Source: Rhodospirillaceae bacterium
GTDB lineage: Bacteria; Pseudomonadota; Alphaproteobacteria; Thalassobaculales; Thalassobaculaceae
Assembly: GCA_018401495.1 (NCBI GenBank)
Contig: JAGYJX010000025.1
Location: forward strand, 1-64,000
Length of the DNA: 64,000 nt
Direction of reading: 5' to 3'
The notes under the pieces are model-generated. The model did no database searches. It had not been told where the DNA came from and saw only the letters and a program-made list of their open reading frames with translations. Positions 17,850 to 28,008 of the stretch are shown here, in pieces (within the stretch, counting starts at the first letter, position 1; each line of letters starts with the position of its first letter). The position numbers and the translations under genes are program-made.

Positions 17850-18407
17850 ATGCGCGTGTTATCCCGGCTCCTCGAGCAGCTGGCGTTCCTGGTGCTGCTG
17901 GTGGGCGGCTTCGGCATGCTGCTGTCGATGTTCCTCGGCACCGCCGACGTGATCGGCACCCAGGGCTTCGGCCAGCCGGTGCCGGGAGCGCGCGAGATCA
18001 CCGAGAGCACGATGGTGCTGATCGTGTTCGGGGCGCTGGCCTACGGCCAGATCCGGCGCAGCCACATCCGCGTCGAGCTGCTGTACACGCGGCTGCCTCC
18101 GCGCGGCAAGGCGGCCCTCGACATCCTGGCCGACCTCTGCGGCCTGCTGTTCTTCGGCCTGCTGCTGTGGCAGGGCATCAACGAGGCGCAGTTCAGCATG
18201 CAGATCGGCGAGGCCACCGATGGGCTGATCCGGTTCCCACTCTACCCGGCGCGGATCATCCTCGCCGTCGGCACCGGGCTGCTGATCGCCCGCCTCATCC
18301 TGGACGTGCTCGTGGACACCCGGCACCTGATCGACGGCACCCAGGCCGAGGTCCCGATCGACCCGCTGTACGCCGACCTGATCGAACAATCCTCCGCCAA
18401 GTCATAA
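17850..18407 (+). CDS. TRAP transporter small membrane subunit (DctQ family), system 1
   Basis: 185-residue inner-membrane protein with four hydrophobic segments (about residues 10-32, 50-64, 87-106 and 130-150). It carries a REITESTMVLIVFGALAYG segment and an Arg-rich IRRSHIRVELL loop as in DctQ proteins. The frame is intact. It lies between the receptor gene and the large subunit, with only ten bases before the latter. It acts as the scaffold of the DctQM complex. Confidence 0.88.
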   Translation: MRVLSRLLEQLAFLVLLVGGFGMLLSMFLGTADVIGTQGFGQPVPGAREITESTMVLIVFGALAYGQIRRSHIRVELLYTRLPPRGKAALDILADLCGLLFFGLLLWQGINEAQFSMQIGEATDGLIRFPLYPARIILAVGTGLLIARLILDVLVDTRHLIDGTQAEVPIDPLYADLIEQSSAKS

Positions 18408-18417
18408 GGGGATCGCG

Positions 18418-19730
18418 GTGCTCGACCCAGCCACGGCCGGCATCATCGTCGGGGCAGTGCTGTTTCTGATGCTGGCTCTCGGAGTCCACATCGGCATCAG
18501 CCTCGGGCTCTGCGGTATTCTCGGGATCTACCTGGCCATCGGCCCGGACGCCGCCTGGGCGCAGCTCGCCACGATCCCGTTCAGCACCACGAACTCCTTC
18601 GAACTCGCCGTCATTCCGCTGTTCATCCTGATGGGATCGCTGGCGACCCAGGCGGCCCTGACCACCGACCTCTACCGCGCCGCCTACGCCTGGCTCGGCC
18701 GGCTGCCCGGCGGCCTGGCGATCGCCACCACCATGGCCTCGGCGGCGTTCGGCGCGGCCTGCGGTTCGACCCTGGTGAACGCCGCGATCTTCACCCGCAT
18801 GGCGATGCCGGAGATGGCGCGGTTCGGCTACGACAAGCGGCTCAGCGCCGGCTGCATCGCGGCCGCCGGGACCCTGGCGTCGCTGATCCCGCCGAGCATC
18901 CTGATGGTGATCTACGGGATCATCACCGAGCAGTCGATCGCCCAGCTTCTGATGGCCGGCCTGATTCCGGGCCTGCTGTCGGCCGCCATGTTCGTGCTGG
19001 TGATCGTGCTGATCGCCAAGTGGCGCCCGGAACTGTGCCCGCGACCCGACATCCGGATCCAGTGGAGCGAGCGCTGGGAGTCTCTCAAGCACGTCTGGGG
19101 CATCGGCCTGCTGTTCATGCTGGTGATCGGCGGCATCTATTTCGGCTGGTTCATCCCGACCTACGCCGGCGCCATCGGCGCCTTCGGGGCGTTCCTGATC
19201 GTCCTCGGCAAGGGCCGGCTGTCGCGCGGCGGCCTGGTGGACACCTTCAAGGATGCCGGACCACGACCACGGTGATCTTCATCATCGTCATCGGCGGCAT
19301 GCTGTTCGCACGGTTCCTGACCTACACCGGCCTGATCACCAACATCTCGGACTGGATGCTGGGCCTGGAACTCGGCCCGTACATGTACCTCGCGGCGTTC
19401 GCGGTCCTGTACCTGATCCTCGGCATGTTCCTGGAGCCGATCGCGATCATGGTCATGACCTTGCCGGTGATGTTCCCGATCCTGGTCGGCGTCGGCTTCG
19501 ACCCGATCTGGCTCGGCGTGATCTCGGTCAAGCTGGCGGAGATCTCGCTGCTGACGCCACCGGTCGGACTCAACGTGTACGTGGTGCGCAGTTCCTCGCC
19601 GATCCCGCTGACGCTGGAGGAGGCGTTCGCCGGCGTCACGCCGTTCGTGGTGATCGACGTCGTCACGCTGCTGCTGCTGATCGCGTTCCCGGCGATCTCG
19701 CTCTACCTGCCGAGCCTGATGAGCTACTGA
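18418..19730 (+). CDS. TRAP transporter large membrane subunit (DctM family), system 1; one-base frameshift
   Basis: About 437 residues and a dozen hydrophobic segments; the ion-coupled carrier of the TRAP system. Conserved segments include ELAVIPLFILMGSLA, GSTLVNAAIFTRMAMPEM, ASLIPPSILMVIYG and, after the break, LTPPVGLNVYV. The frame breaks near 19255 in GATGCCGGACCACG. One added base gives FKDAG-TTTTVIFIIVIGG and a continuous carrier. The start is GTG at 18418, behind AAGGGGATCG. It is the last gene of the operon. Confidence 0.85.
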
Positions 19731-19899
19731 CCCGCCGGCTGCCGGCTCGACCGAAAGCTGCGAAAGAAAGCCATCCGCAGCGACGGACTTTTCCAGCCAG
19801 CCCGACGACACTGTCGGTCGGCATCCGACGCGTCCCGAAGCCACCGATCGTCCGGGAACGCCGAGGCAGCCGCTTGTGCGGAAACCCAGCGAGGTCATC

Positions 19900-20626
19900 A
19901 TGTGCCAGTATTGCGTTGAGGAGAGTGCCGGTCCGTCGCGCCGGCGGCTGCTGCGCGCCACCGGGATGGCGCTCGCCGGCGTCGCCCTCGCCGGACCGCT
20001 GTCGGTCCTGTCGATCCCGGCCATGGCCGCCCCGAACGCGATCGGGCCCGACGCCGCGCTCCAGCGGATCCGCGAAGGCAACGCGCGCTACGTTTCCCAA
20101 ACCCAAGTTCGAGAAGGACTTCTCCGCCGGCCGGGCGGCGCGGGCGCAGGCCCAGTATCCGATCGCGGCGATCGTCGGCTGCGCCGATTCCAGGGTCGCC
20201 CCCGAACTGCTGTTCGACCAGGGCCCCGGCGAGCTGTTCGTCACGCGCGTCGCCGGCAACTTCGTGAACGACGACGGCCTGGCCAGCCTGGAATACGGCG
20301 TGCAGTTCCTGGGGATCCCGCTGATCATGGTGCTGGGCCATTCCGGCTGCGGAGCCATCGACGCCACCATCAAGGTCGTCCGGGAGAACGCGGCGCTGCC
20401 GGGGCACCTGCCCGGCCTGGTCGGAGCCCTGAAGCCGGCCATCGAGGCCGCGATCGCCAAGAAGCCGGCCGATCTTCTCGCCGAGGCGACCGCCGAGAAC
20501 GTGCGCCAGAACGTCTCGCGGCTGAAGGTCGCCACCCCGATCGTTTCGGAATTCGTCGCCACCGGGAAAGTCAAAGTGGTCGGCGGCGTCTACGACATCG
20601 CCACCGGTGCCGTTAACCTGGTCTGA
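19900..20626 (+). CDS. Periplasmic beta-carbonic anhydrase; one-base frameshift
   Basis: About 241 residues. The N-terminus SRRRLLRATGMALAGVALAG is a Tat-like signal ending PAMA, so the enzyme is exported. The catalytic zinc motifs are GCADSRV (Cys and the Asp-Arg dyad) and HSGCGAID (His and Cys). The break is near 20098, in TTTCCCAAACCCAAG: NARYVS must join PKFEKDFSAGRAA. ATG at 19900 is chosen over the GTG eight codons upstream because it directly starts MCQYC ahead of the signal. It interconverts CO2 and bicarbonate. Tat-exported beta-type enzymes of this form are common in proteobacteria. It is convergent with the next gene. Confidence 0.82.
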
Positions 20627-20701
20627 CGCGTCGGCCGAACGGCGGCGTTTCCTGCACGACGGGCTCGGCCGCGCGTATGGCATGGCCGGGTCGGCAGGCC
20701 C

Positions 20702-21673
20702 TCAAATGCCCCCAGCCGCATCGAGGCGCCGCTGATCCAGCAGCACCGCGGCCTGGCCGAGCGTGTCCCGGGGCATCGACACCGTCAGGCCGGCGTCGCC
20801 TCCGGTCAGCAGCCGAAGGACTTGCCGCTCCGCCGCCAGCGCCCGGTCCCGGCCATAGCCGAGCTGCTCGAGGCGGCCGGCGAGAGCCGTTTCGTCGGCG
20901 TCCAGATACTCCGAGGACTCCTCGAGTTCGGCCAGCGGCAAGGCGTGGTTGCGCAGCAACAGGATGGCACTGGCGGTCGGGTGCGAGTTCGGATCGTAGA
21001 GTGCGTTGCCCGAGAAGACGCCGCCGGTGAGGTTGCCGGGCAGGGCGGGCAGATGGAGGGACATCAGGTACGTCCCGCCGCTCGCCTCGCATTGCAGCGT
21101 CAACTGGCAGGTTCGTCCGTCCGTCCGCCCGCCGCCGGCGAAGACCACCGGCCGGCCGAGAATGGTCTCCCGGTACCGCGCCGTCACGCTGCCGCCCTCG
21201 AGGTCGATCGCGATGGCGCCCAGCAGCAGGCGTCCGCGCTGCGGCGGCGACCAGGACGGTGACGACGCCGAGAAAGCTGCCCCGCAACAACGCGGTGCTG
21301 TCCCAGGCGAGGGCCTCGCCCTCGCCGGTCGGCACAGGCGCGGCGGTTCGACCTCCGCCGGGCGGCCGAACGCCTCGAGCAGCTGGTCGGGAAGCGCGAA
21401 CCTGTCGCCCAGCACACGGGCGAACTCGCTCAGGCTGCTCGACATGACGAAGTGCGGTCCCTCGGCCATGCCGACGACGGCCGCCCAGTCTTCGAAAACA
21501 CCGAAGCTGCGCGGTACCGACCGGCCGCTCTGCCAGTTGTAGCAATTCTGCAGGCTCATGAGTGTGTTCGGGTTTACCCGGACGAACGCGGTGCAGAGTT
21601 CCTTGCGCGTCAAGCAACCCAGGGCGATCGAGGTCAATTCGAGCTTTCTGGCAATGTCGACGGCCTGCCGCAT
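20702..21673 (-). CDS. Unrecognised protein with a helical, possibly DNA-binding N-terminus
   Basis: 323 residues; I do not recognise a named family. The first 70 residues (TRKELCTAFVRVNPNTLMSL through DWAAVVG, about 25-70) are helical, with a WQSGRSVPRS turn that resembles small helix-turn-helix modules seen in alphaproteobacterial hypotheticals. The second half looks beta-rich (TARYRETILGRPVVFAGGG and CQLTLQCEASGGTYLMSL), possibly a ligand-sensing module. Positions about 21260-21345 read better one frame over (GEGEALAWDSTALLRGSFLG), so two compensating indels are likely. It is divergent from the TpsB-like gene across an AT-richer 219-base gap, so it may regulate that gene; this is inference. 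Confidence 0.5.
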   Translation of the reverse strand: MRQAVDIARKLELTSIALGCLTRKELCTAFVRVNPNTLMSLQNCYNWQSGRSVPRSFGVFEDWAAVVGMAEGPHFVMSSSLSEFARVLGDRFALPDQLLEAFGRPAEVEPPRLCRPARARPSPGTAPRCCGAAFSASSPSWSPPQRGRLLLGAIAIDLEGGSVTARYRETILGRPVVFAGGGRTDGRTCQLTLQCEASGGTYLMSLHLPALPGNLTGGVFSGNALYDPNSHPTASAILLLRNHALPLAELEESSEYLDADETALAGRLEQLGYGRDRALAAERQVLRLLTGGDAGLTVSMPRDTLGQAAVLLDQRRLDAAGGI

Positions 21674-21892
21674 CCATACTCCATCCCGCGAATCCGGCAG
21701 TCGCCCAATTCACTTTGAAACAATGCCCGCTAATTTCAGTCAATCTGTGTTCGTATTAGACTTTACCGTGGTTTGCGATAATCAGCAAAAAAAAGCCAAT
21801 AGCGATTCCGGACAGCTTCGGGTCCGACCATCATTGTCCGTCTGCATCGGGTTGATTCGGCGAGAAGCCCCGCAATCCGCGAGTGGGAGCAG
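21674..21892. promoter_or_regulatory. AT-rich divergent promoter region upstream of the TpsB-like gene
   Basis: 219 bases, clearly richer in A and T than the surrounding DNA, with an A-run near 21786. It separates two divergently transcribed genes. No clean palindrome or sigma-70 hexamer pair was convincing. The base shift suggests acquired DNA or a regulated promoter. Confidence 0.5.
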
Positions 21893-23602
21893 ATGGCAAG
21901 GCGGACGAATCGGAAGAACCGGACGCGCCGGGCAGGCGGGCTGATTGCGGTCCTTTGCGGCGCGCTGCTGGGGCCCGGATCCGTGCATCCAGGCTGGGCA
22001 CAGAGCCGGGCCGTCGAGGACATTGTCATCGAGCAGTCGCGGATCATCGAGCGCTTCTCGCCGCCGCCGATCAAGGGGTCCGCAACCCTGAGCGCGCCGG
22101 CCCTGTCGGACGGCATCCCGGCCGAGATGGCGGCCCGAAGGGTGCTCGTGCGGAACGTCCGGATCGACGGCACGACCGAGCTTCCGCCGGCGACCTTCCG
22201 GCCGCTGTGGCAGGATCTGGTCGGCCGCGAGATCCCGGTTGCGGCTCTGTTCGAGCTGGCGGCCGGCATCGAGCGCCGCTACCGCGAGGCCGGGATACTG
22301 GCGGTCGCGACGGTGCCCATGCAGGACCTCGCGGACGGCGACGTCCGGATCGTCGTCTTCGACCAGTCCTTCATCGAAGTCGTCGAAACCACGGGCGACG
22401 GCCCCGGCCTGCGGGCGCGCCTGGAGCCCTACATCCGTCAACTGGTCGACATGCAGCCGCTGCACATCCGGCGGATCGAGCGGGTCCTGCTGCTGATGAG
22501 CGACATCGCCGGCATGAACGTCGAGGCGACGCTGCGCCGGCCGGATCGGCCAGGCAACGGCGGCTCGCTCACCCTCGACATCGCCTTCGAGCGCCGGGTC
22601 GCGCGGCTGTCGCTCGACAACCGCGGCAGCGACGAAGTCGGCCCCGTCCAGGCGTTCGGATCGTTCCAGGAGAACGACCTGTTCGGCTTGCTGGAGTCGA
22701 CCACCCTCACCGGCGTCACGATCCCGAACCAGCCGCGCGAGCTGGTGTTCGGCCAGTTGGCACAGGACGTGCCGGCCGGCCATTCCGGACTGCACGTCGG
22801 GTATCGCCTGGATGCCGCCCGCTCCCGACCGGGGGGCGACCTATCCGATGCCGACGTCGACGTCTTGAGCTTCACCGGCGAGCTGTATGCGATCTATCCG
22901 GTCCTGCGGACCATCGAGCAGAGCGTGTGGGTCCACGGCAGCGTGACCGCGCGCAACACCGATCTCGACGTCGGCGGTCAAGCCCAGGTCCGCGATCGAT
23001 ACCGCTGGCTAACGGTCGGCCTCGAGACGGAGCACCTGACGGCAATCGGACCGCTCGGCCTGCGGGTCGAGTTCCTCCGGGGGATGGACGTTCTCGACGC
23101 CACGGAGAACGGCTCTTCCTTGGCCAGCAGGGACACCGCGGAAACCGATTTCCAGGCCATCTCCGCCGACATCGAGCTGTCTGTCGACCTGTCCGAGCGC
23201 ATCAGCCTGATGGGCCGGGCCGCCGGGCAGCAGGCGTTCGGGCCGCTGCCCTCGGAGGTCCAGATGGCGTTCGGCGGCGAGCCGTTCGGGCGGGCGTTCG
23301 ACTCCGGCGCGGCCGCCGGCGATTCCGGCATCGCCGGCGCGCTCGAGGTCGCGGTCGCCACCGACCTGCCGATCGATGCCGTCCGTGCCTCGGCGCTCTA
23401 CGGCTTCGTCGACTACGCGGCCCTATGGTCGCGCGGCGACGACCGCCCCGATGCCACGCTTGGTTCCGCCGGGATTGGCTTCCGGGCCTTCCTGGACGGC
23501 GGCTTCGCCATCGACGCCACGATTGCGGCCCCGGTCGACCGCGACGACGCCGCCGACGATGCCGGGACGCGGCTGTTCGTTTCGTTGAGAAAGCGATTCT
23601 GA
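21893..23602 (+). CDS. ShlB/FhaC/HecB family outer-membrane two-partner secretion protein (TpsB)
   Basis: 569 residues. A basic N-terminus and hydrophobic stretch end in WAQ, a Sec signal of about 36 residues. A linker with Pro-rich FSPPPIKGSA is followed by a POTRA-like region (about 75-240; VRNVRIDGTTELP and YREAGILAVATVPMQDL), then a C-terminal 16-strand-type barrel. FGGEPFGRAFDSG sits where TpsB proteins have the conserved loop 6 motif, and the chain ends in aromatic LRKRF as for outer-membrane barrels. The frame is intact. No large TpsA exoprotein gene lies nearby, so the client is unknown. It is divergent from the unrecognised gene at 20702. Confidence 0.82.
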   Translation: MARRTNRKNRTRRAGGLIAVLCGALLGPGSVHPGWAQSRAVEDIVIEQSRIIERFSPPPIKGSATLSAPALSDGIPAEMAARRVLVRNVRIDGTTELPPATFRPLWQDLVGREIPVAALFELAAGIERRYREAGILAVATVPMQDLADGDVRIVVFDQSFIEVVETTGDGPGLRARLEPYIRQLVDMQPLHIRRIERVLLLMSDIAGMNVEATLRRPDRPGNGGSLTLDIAFERRVARLSLDNRGSDEVGPVQAFGSFQENDLFGLLESTTLTGVTIPNQPRELVFGQLAQDVPAGHSGLHVGYRLDAARSRPGGDLSDADVDVLSFTGELYAIYPVLRTIEQSVWVHGSVTARNTDLDVGGQAQVRDRYRWLTVGLETEHLTAIGPLGLRVEFLRGMDVLDATENGSSLASRDTAETDFQAISADIELSVDLSERISLMGRAAGQQAFGPLPSEVQMAFGGEPFGRAFDSGAAAGDSGIAGALEVAVATDLPIDAVRASALYGFVDYAALWSRGDDRPDATLGSAGIGFRAFLDGGFAIDATIAAPVDRDDAADDAGTRLFVSLRKRF

Positions 23603-23645
23603 AGCCATGCCACCCTCGATACCGCGTCTGGACTGGAGATCGACC

Positions 23646-25253
23646 ATGCAACCCGCTCGCAGGCTGCTCGCCGACCGCAGCCGTCATCCTCGCCGCCGCG
23701 ACCGGCGCTCGCCGACGGCGGCGGCGGCCTGCGGCCGACCCCGCCCGCCTTCGTGCCGCCGCTGCTGACCGAGCGGCAGGTCGACGACGCCGTCGCGGCG
23801 CTCGACGGGATCGTCGGCGACGCGATGGCGAAGACCGCCGTGCCGGGGGTCGCGGTCGCCGTGGTGTACCGCGACGAAGTGGTCTACGCGTCCGGCTTCG
23901 GGGTTCGCGAGGTCGGCCGGCCCGATCCGGTCGACATCGACACGGTGTTCCAACTGGCGTCGGTCTCGAAGCCGATCGCCGCGACGGTGGTGGCGGCGGT
24001 CGTCGGGCGCGGCTCGATCGGCTGGAACGACCCGGTCCGGCAGCATCTGCCGTCCTTCGCCCTGTCGGACCCTTACGCCACCGCCAAGGCCACGGTCGCC
24101 GACCTGCTGTCGCACCGCTCGGGCCTGTACACCTCGGCCGGCGACTTGCTGGAGGATCTCGGCTACGACCGCGCCTACATCCTGGCGCATCTCGACCGGC
24201 AGCCGCTCGACGCGTTCCGGTCCAGCTACAACTACAGCAACTTCGGCTTCACCGCCGGCGCCGTGGCGGCCGCCGCAGCCGCCGGGACGACCTGGGAGAC
24301 AGCTGGCCGACACGGTGCTGTTCGACCCGGCGGGCATGACCCGGACCAGCTATCGGCACGCCGACTTCCTGGCGGCCGAGAACCGCGCGCGGCTGCACGT
24401 CCGGCGGGCCGGACAAGGTGCGCCGGCCTGGGTCGCCGAGCACGACCGCCAGCCGGACCCGCAGGCGCCGGCCGGCGGGGCCAGCGGATCGATCGCCGAC
24501 CTCGCCCGGTTCCTGCGCCTGATCCTCGGCGACGGAAGCATCGCCGGCACTCCGGTCGTCGATCCCGGCGCGCTGGCGGTCACCCAGGCGCCGCACGCGA
24601 TCCCGGCGCTGCCGCGCACGCCGCTCAGCCGCGCCGGGTTCTACGGCCTCGGCTGGAACGTCGGCTACGACGAGCGCGGCCGCGTGGAGCTCGGCCACGC
24701 CGGCGCGTTCTACCTCGGCGCGTCGACCTACGTGCATCTGATTCCCGGCGAGGGCCTGGGCATCGCGGTCCTCACCAACGGCGAGCCGATCGGTGTTCCC
24801 GAGAGCATCGCCAGGAGCTTTCTCGACACCGCCGACAACGGCCGGCCGACGGTCGACTGGTTTGCGCTGTTCGGCCGCGTCTTCGACGCGATGCGGGCGG
24901 CCGATGCCGAACCCTTCGACGGCTACGCCGAGCGGCCGCGGGACGCCCGGCCGCCGCGGCCGCTGGCGGACTACGCCGGCCGCTTCGGCAACGACTACTA
25001 CGGTCCGGCCGTCGTCACCGCCGGCGACGGCATCCTGCGCATGAGCGTGGGACCGGCGGCGGCCCGCACGACCTTTGATCTCGCGCCCCACGACGGCGAC
25101 ACCTTCAGCTTCCGGCCGGTCGGCGAGAACGCGGTCGAGCGCGCCGGGGTGACGTTCCAGCGCGACCCGGGCGGCGCCGTGACGCGGCTTCGCATCGACT
25201 ACTATGACCGGAACGGCCTGGGGACCTTCGTGCGCGAGGAAACGCCTGGGTAG
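23646..25253 (+). CDS. Serine hydrolase of the beta-lactamase / penicillin-binding-protein-like family; frame interrupted
   Basis: About 535 residues. The active site is recognisable: SVSK (SxxK) near position 23965, SSYNYSN (YxN) near 24235, and GHAG near 24699 in the third-motif position. A C-terminal domain follows (DYAGRFGNDYYGPA), as in many class C-like esterases and peptidases. The start is taken at ATG 23646 after GGAGAT, because the frame joined at about 23668 and 23707 gives a signal peptide (AAVILAAATGA then LADGG). A third break near 24297 separates TTWET from LADTVLFDPAGM. It is probably periplasmic; the substrate (ester, D-amino peptide or lactam) is not evident. It ends 11 bases from the convergent flavoprotein gene. 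Confidence 0.78.
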
Positions 25254-25264
25254 GGTGACGCGCG

Positions 25265-26624
25265 CTACCGCCCCTGGTGCGCCTCTTCCGCCGCCCGCAG
25301 GCCGGCGATCCGGCCGAGCCCGAGCGCCGTCAGCAGGCCGTTGCCCGAGGCGTAGCCGCCTGCCCCGGTCCGGCCGCTGATCCCGGCCGCCGCCCCGCCG
25401 CCGGCGAACAGGTTCGCCACCGGGCTGCCGTCCGGCCGCAGCACCCGGGCGTGGGCGTCGACCAGCAGCCCGCCCTGGGTGTGGAACAGCCCCGGCTTGA
25501 CCCGCACGACGCCGTAGGGCGGGACCAGCGGCGCCAGGTTGAAGTGGGCGCGCCCGAAACCGTCCGGCCGCTCGCCGCGGGCGGCGGCGTTGTAGGCGGC
25601 GAGGCTGGCCGCGAGGTTCTCCGGATCGATGCCCGCGGCGGCCGCCGCCGCCTCGGCGGTGTCGCCCCAGCGCACCCCGCCCATGGCGGCCATCTCGGCG
25701 TACTCCTCCTCGTGGGATGCCACGTCGTGGATGCGACGGTCGTAGACCGCCCAGGCGAACTCGCCCTGGCCCATCACCACCGGGGCGAAGCCGGAATAGC
25801 CGGCGTCCTCGTTGCCGAAGCGCCTTCCGTCGGCCCCGACCAGGATCCCGCCCTTTCGATGGTGGTCCAGGACAGCAGGCTGCCCTGCGGGTAGGCGACC
25901 GCCGCGTAGCCCTGATAGGCGCCCATGTTGCCGAGCGCCGCTCCGACCCGCTCGCCCCAGCGCACCGCCTCGCCGGTGCTGCCGAGCGCCCCGAAGTACT
26001 CCGCCGCGGCGATCTCCGGACAGAACCGCGCCACCAGATCGCGGTCGCCGGCGAAACCGTTGGTCGACAGCAGCAGCTTGGCGGCGCGCACGTCCTCGCC
26101 GGCGATGCGGGCGCCGACCACGGCGCCGTCCTCGACCAGCAGGTCCTCGACCGGGTTGCCGACGGCGAGCGGGATGCCGCGATCGGCGACGAAGCGCAGC
26201 AGGTCGTCGACCAGGTCCTGGCCGCGCCTAGAGCGCGGGGCGTGCAGCCGCGGCACCGAGTGGCCGACGTGGCGGTATTCGGTGATCAACCCCATGCGGG
26301 CGCCGAGATCGTCGATCAGCCACTCGACCAGGCCGGCCGACTGCTCGGCCATCAGCCGGGTCAGCGGCTCGGCGTCGTGGTGGCCGGCGGTCGCGATCAG
26401 GTCGTCGATCAGGCGCGCCGGCGAATCCTCGATACCGGCCTCGCGCTGGTAGCGGCTGCCGGCCCCGGCACCGAGCCGGTGCTGAGCGAGGAGTTGCCGC
26501 CTGGGCGGTCGAGCTTCTCGACGATCGCGACGTCGATCCCGGCGTCGTGCGCGGCGATCGCCGCCGCCAGGCCGCAGGCGCCGGCGCCGACCACCAGCAG
26601 GCCGATGGCCGCCTCGTCGCTCAC
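25265..26624 (-). CDS. FAD-dependent oxidoreductase, fumarate reductase type, copy 2; frame interrupted
   Basis: About 454 residues, paralog of the gene at 1066-2469. VVGAGACGLAAAIAAHDAG is the FAD dinucleotide-binding loop, and GGNSSLSTGSVPG follows. VANLFAGGGAAAGISG and ASGNGLLTALGLG form the C-terminal FAD closure. Breaks lie near 26462 (a G-run: SVPG joins AGSRYQREAGIED) and 25853 (TTIE joins GGILVGADGRRFG). Each is repaired by one base. The start is GTG at 26624, because it overlaps the MmgE/PrpD stop as GTGA. Together with MmgE/PrpD and a cysteine hydrolase it forms a three-gene operon echoing the HyuAB operon, which also pairs this flavoprotein type with an isochorismatase-fold protein. 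Confidence 0.78.
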
Positions 26625-28008
26625 GCCGTCATCCCCGCCACGGTGCGGTCCCAGGGCTCGGCCAGCAGCGCCGCGTCGAGGTCCAGCAGGCGCTCCAGGG
26701 CCGGCGCCATGGCCGGGTAGGGGCCGGCGACGATGCCGGTGATCTTGGCGCGGATCACCTCGGGCGCGAACGGCCGGTCCGGGCCGCCGCGCGCGCTCAG
26801 GCATTCCTCGGTCACGGTCGCACCGTCGGCGGTCTCGACGGTGACCCGCGCCGGACGGTCGTTCGGCGACGGCAGTTCCGGCTCGAAGGCGCCGATCGAC
26901 ACGGCCCGGCGCAACCCCGCCACCGCCGGATCCGCCAGGGTCGAGGCGTGGAACGCTTCGGCGCCGGCGTGGCCGTGGCGGGCGGTCGAGGCCAGGATGT
27001 GCTGCATCGAGAACTTGGCGGCCAGCGTGGTCGGCGGCTCGACCTTGTCGAGCTTGCGGCCGCGCCAGTGGGTGTCGATGTGGATGCGGCGAATCTCGCC
27101 GGCATCGGCCGGCAGCCGCTCGAGCGCGCCCAGCATCGCCTCGACCGCCGAGTGGGCGTACTGGCAGCAGGCGTGCAGCTTGTGATAGCCGTCGGCGAGC
27201 GCCCACGACACCCCCAGCTCGACCGTCAGCTCGGCCGGGTGGGTGTCGCCCTGGAACGCCCCGGCGTAGACGTCGTGCAGGCTCTCCGGCCGGCCGGTGA
27301 TGCCGATCTCGGCCCAGTCGACGGCGCGCAGGCCGGCCCAGGCGCCGACCCCGGCCAGACGTTGCGGACCAGCGCGCCCTCGACGGTGTGGTTGAACGGC
27401 CCCGGCACCACCATGGTGGCCGCCGAGCCGATTGCCGCCGCCGCGGTCGCCGCCGGCAGCCGGCGCAGCGCCGCCACCGTGGCCGCCGCCCCGACCGCCG
27501 CCAGGCTGCCGTGCGGGTGCAGCGTCAGGGTCGACCAGGTGAAGGCGCGGGCAACCCGGCCGGCGGTCTCGTAGCCGATGACCAGCGCCCGCAGCAGGTC
27601 CTCGCCGCTCGCCCCGGTGGCCTCGGCCTCGGCCAGCAGCGCCGGCACGCAGTACAGCCCGGCGTGGCAGATCACCCGGCGGTAGCCCTCGTCGAGCTCG
27701 CACCAGTCGGCGGCGCTGCCGTTGACGGTGGCGGCCGAGTAGCGGTCCAGGCGCAGGCCGCGGCCGTTGAACACCGTCGCCTCGGGCCGGCCGGACGACC
27801 GCGCCATGCCGTCGGTCAGGGCCGACATCTCCGGCTCGTCGCGGGCCGCCACGATCGCCGCCAGATCGTCGGCCAGCACCACCGCGGCGCGCCGTCGGAT
27901 CGGCTCGGGGACGTCGGACCAGCGCAGGGCGGCCGACCACTCGGTCAGCGCCTCCAGGCCACGGGCGATGCGGGCGGCGGCGTCGGGCCCTGCGGTCATG
28001 GCGGTCAC
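26621..28008 (-). CDS. MmgE/PrpD family dehydratase-like protein; one-base frameshift
   Basis: About 462 residues of the MmgE/PrpD family (2-methylcitrate dehydratase, cis-aconitate decarboxylase and iminodisuccinate epimerase are characterised members). Family segments include VNGSAADWCELDEGY near residue 110, LVIGYETAGRVARAF, LTLHPHGSLAAVGAA and CCQYAHSAVEAML. Near 27358, TGGCC needs one more G so that LVRNVW joins AGVGAWAGLRAVDW. The start is GTG 28008, overlapping the upstream stop as GTGA; ATG 27999 is the alternative. Hydration, dehydration or epimerisation of a carboxylic intermediate is likely; the substrate is unknown. Confidence 0.8.
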
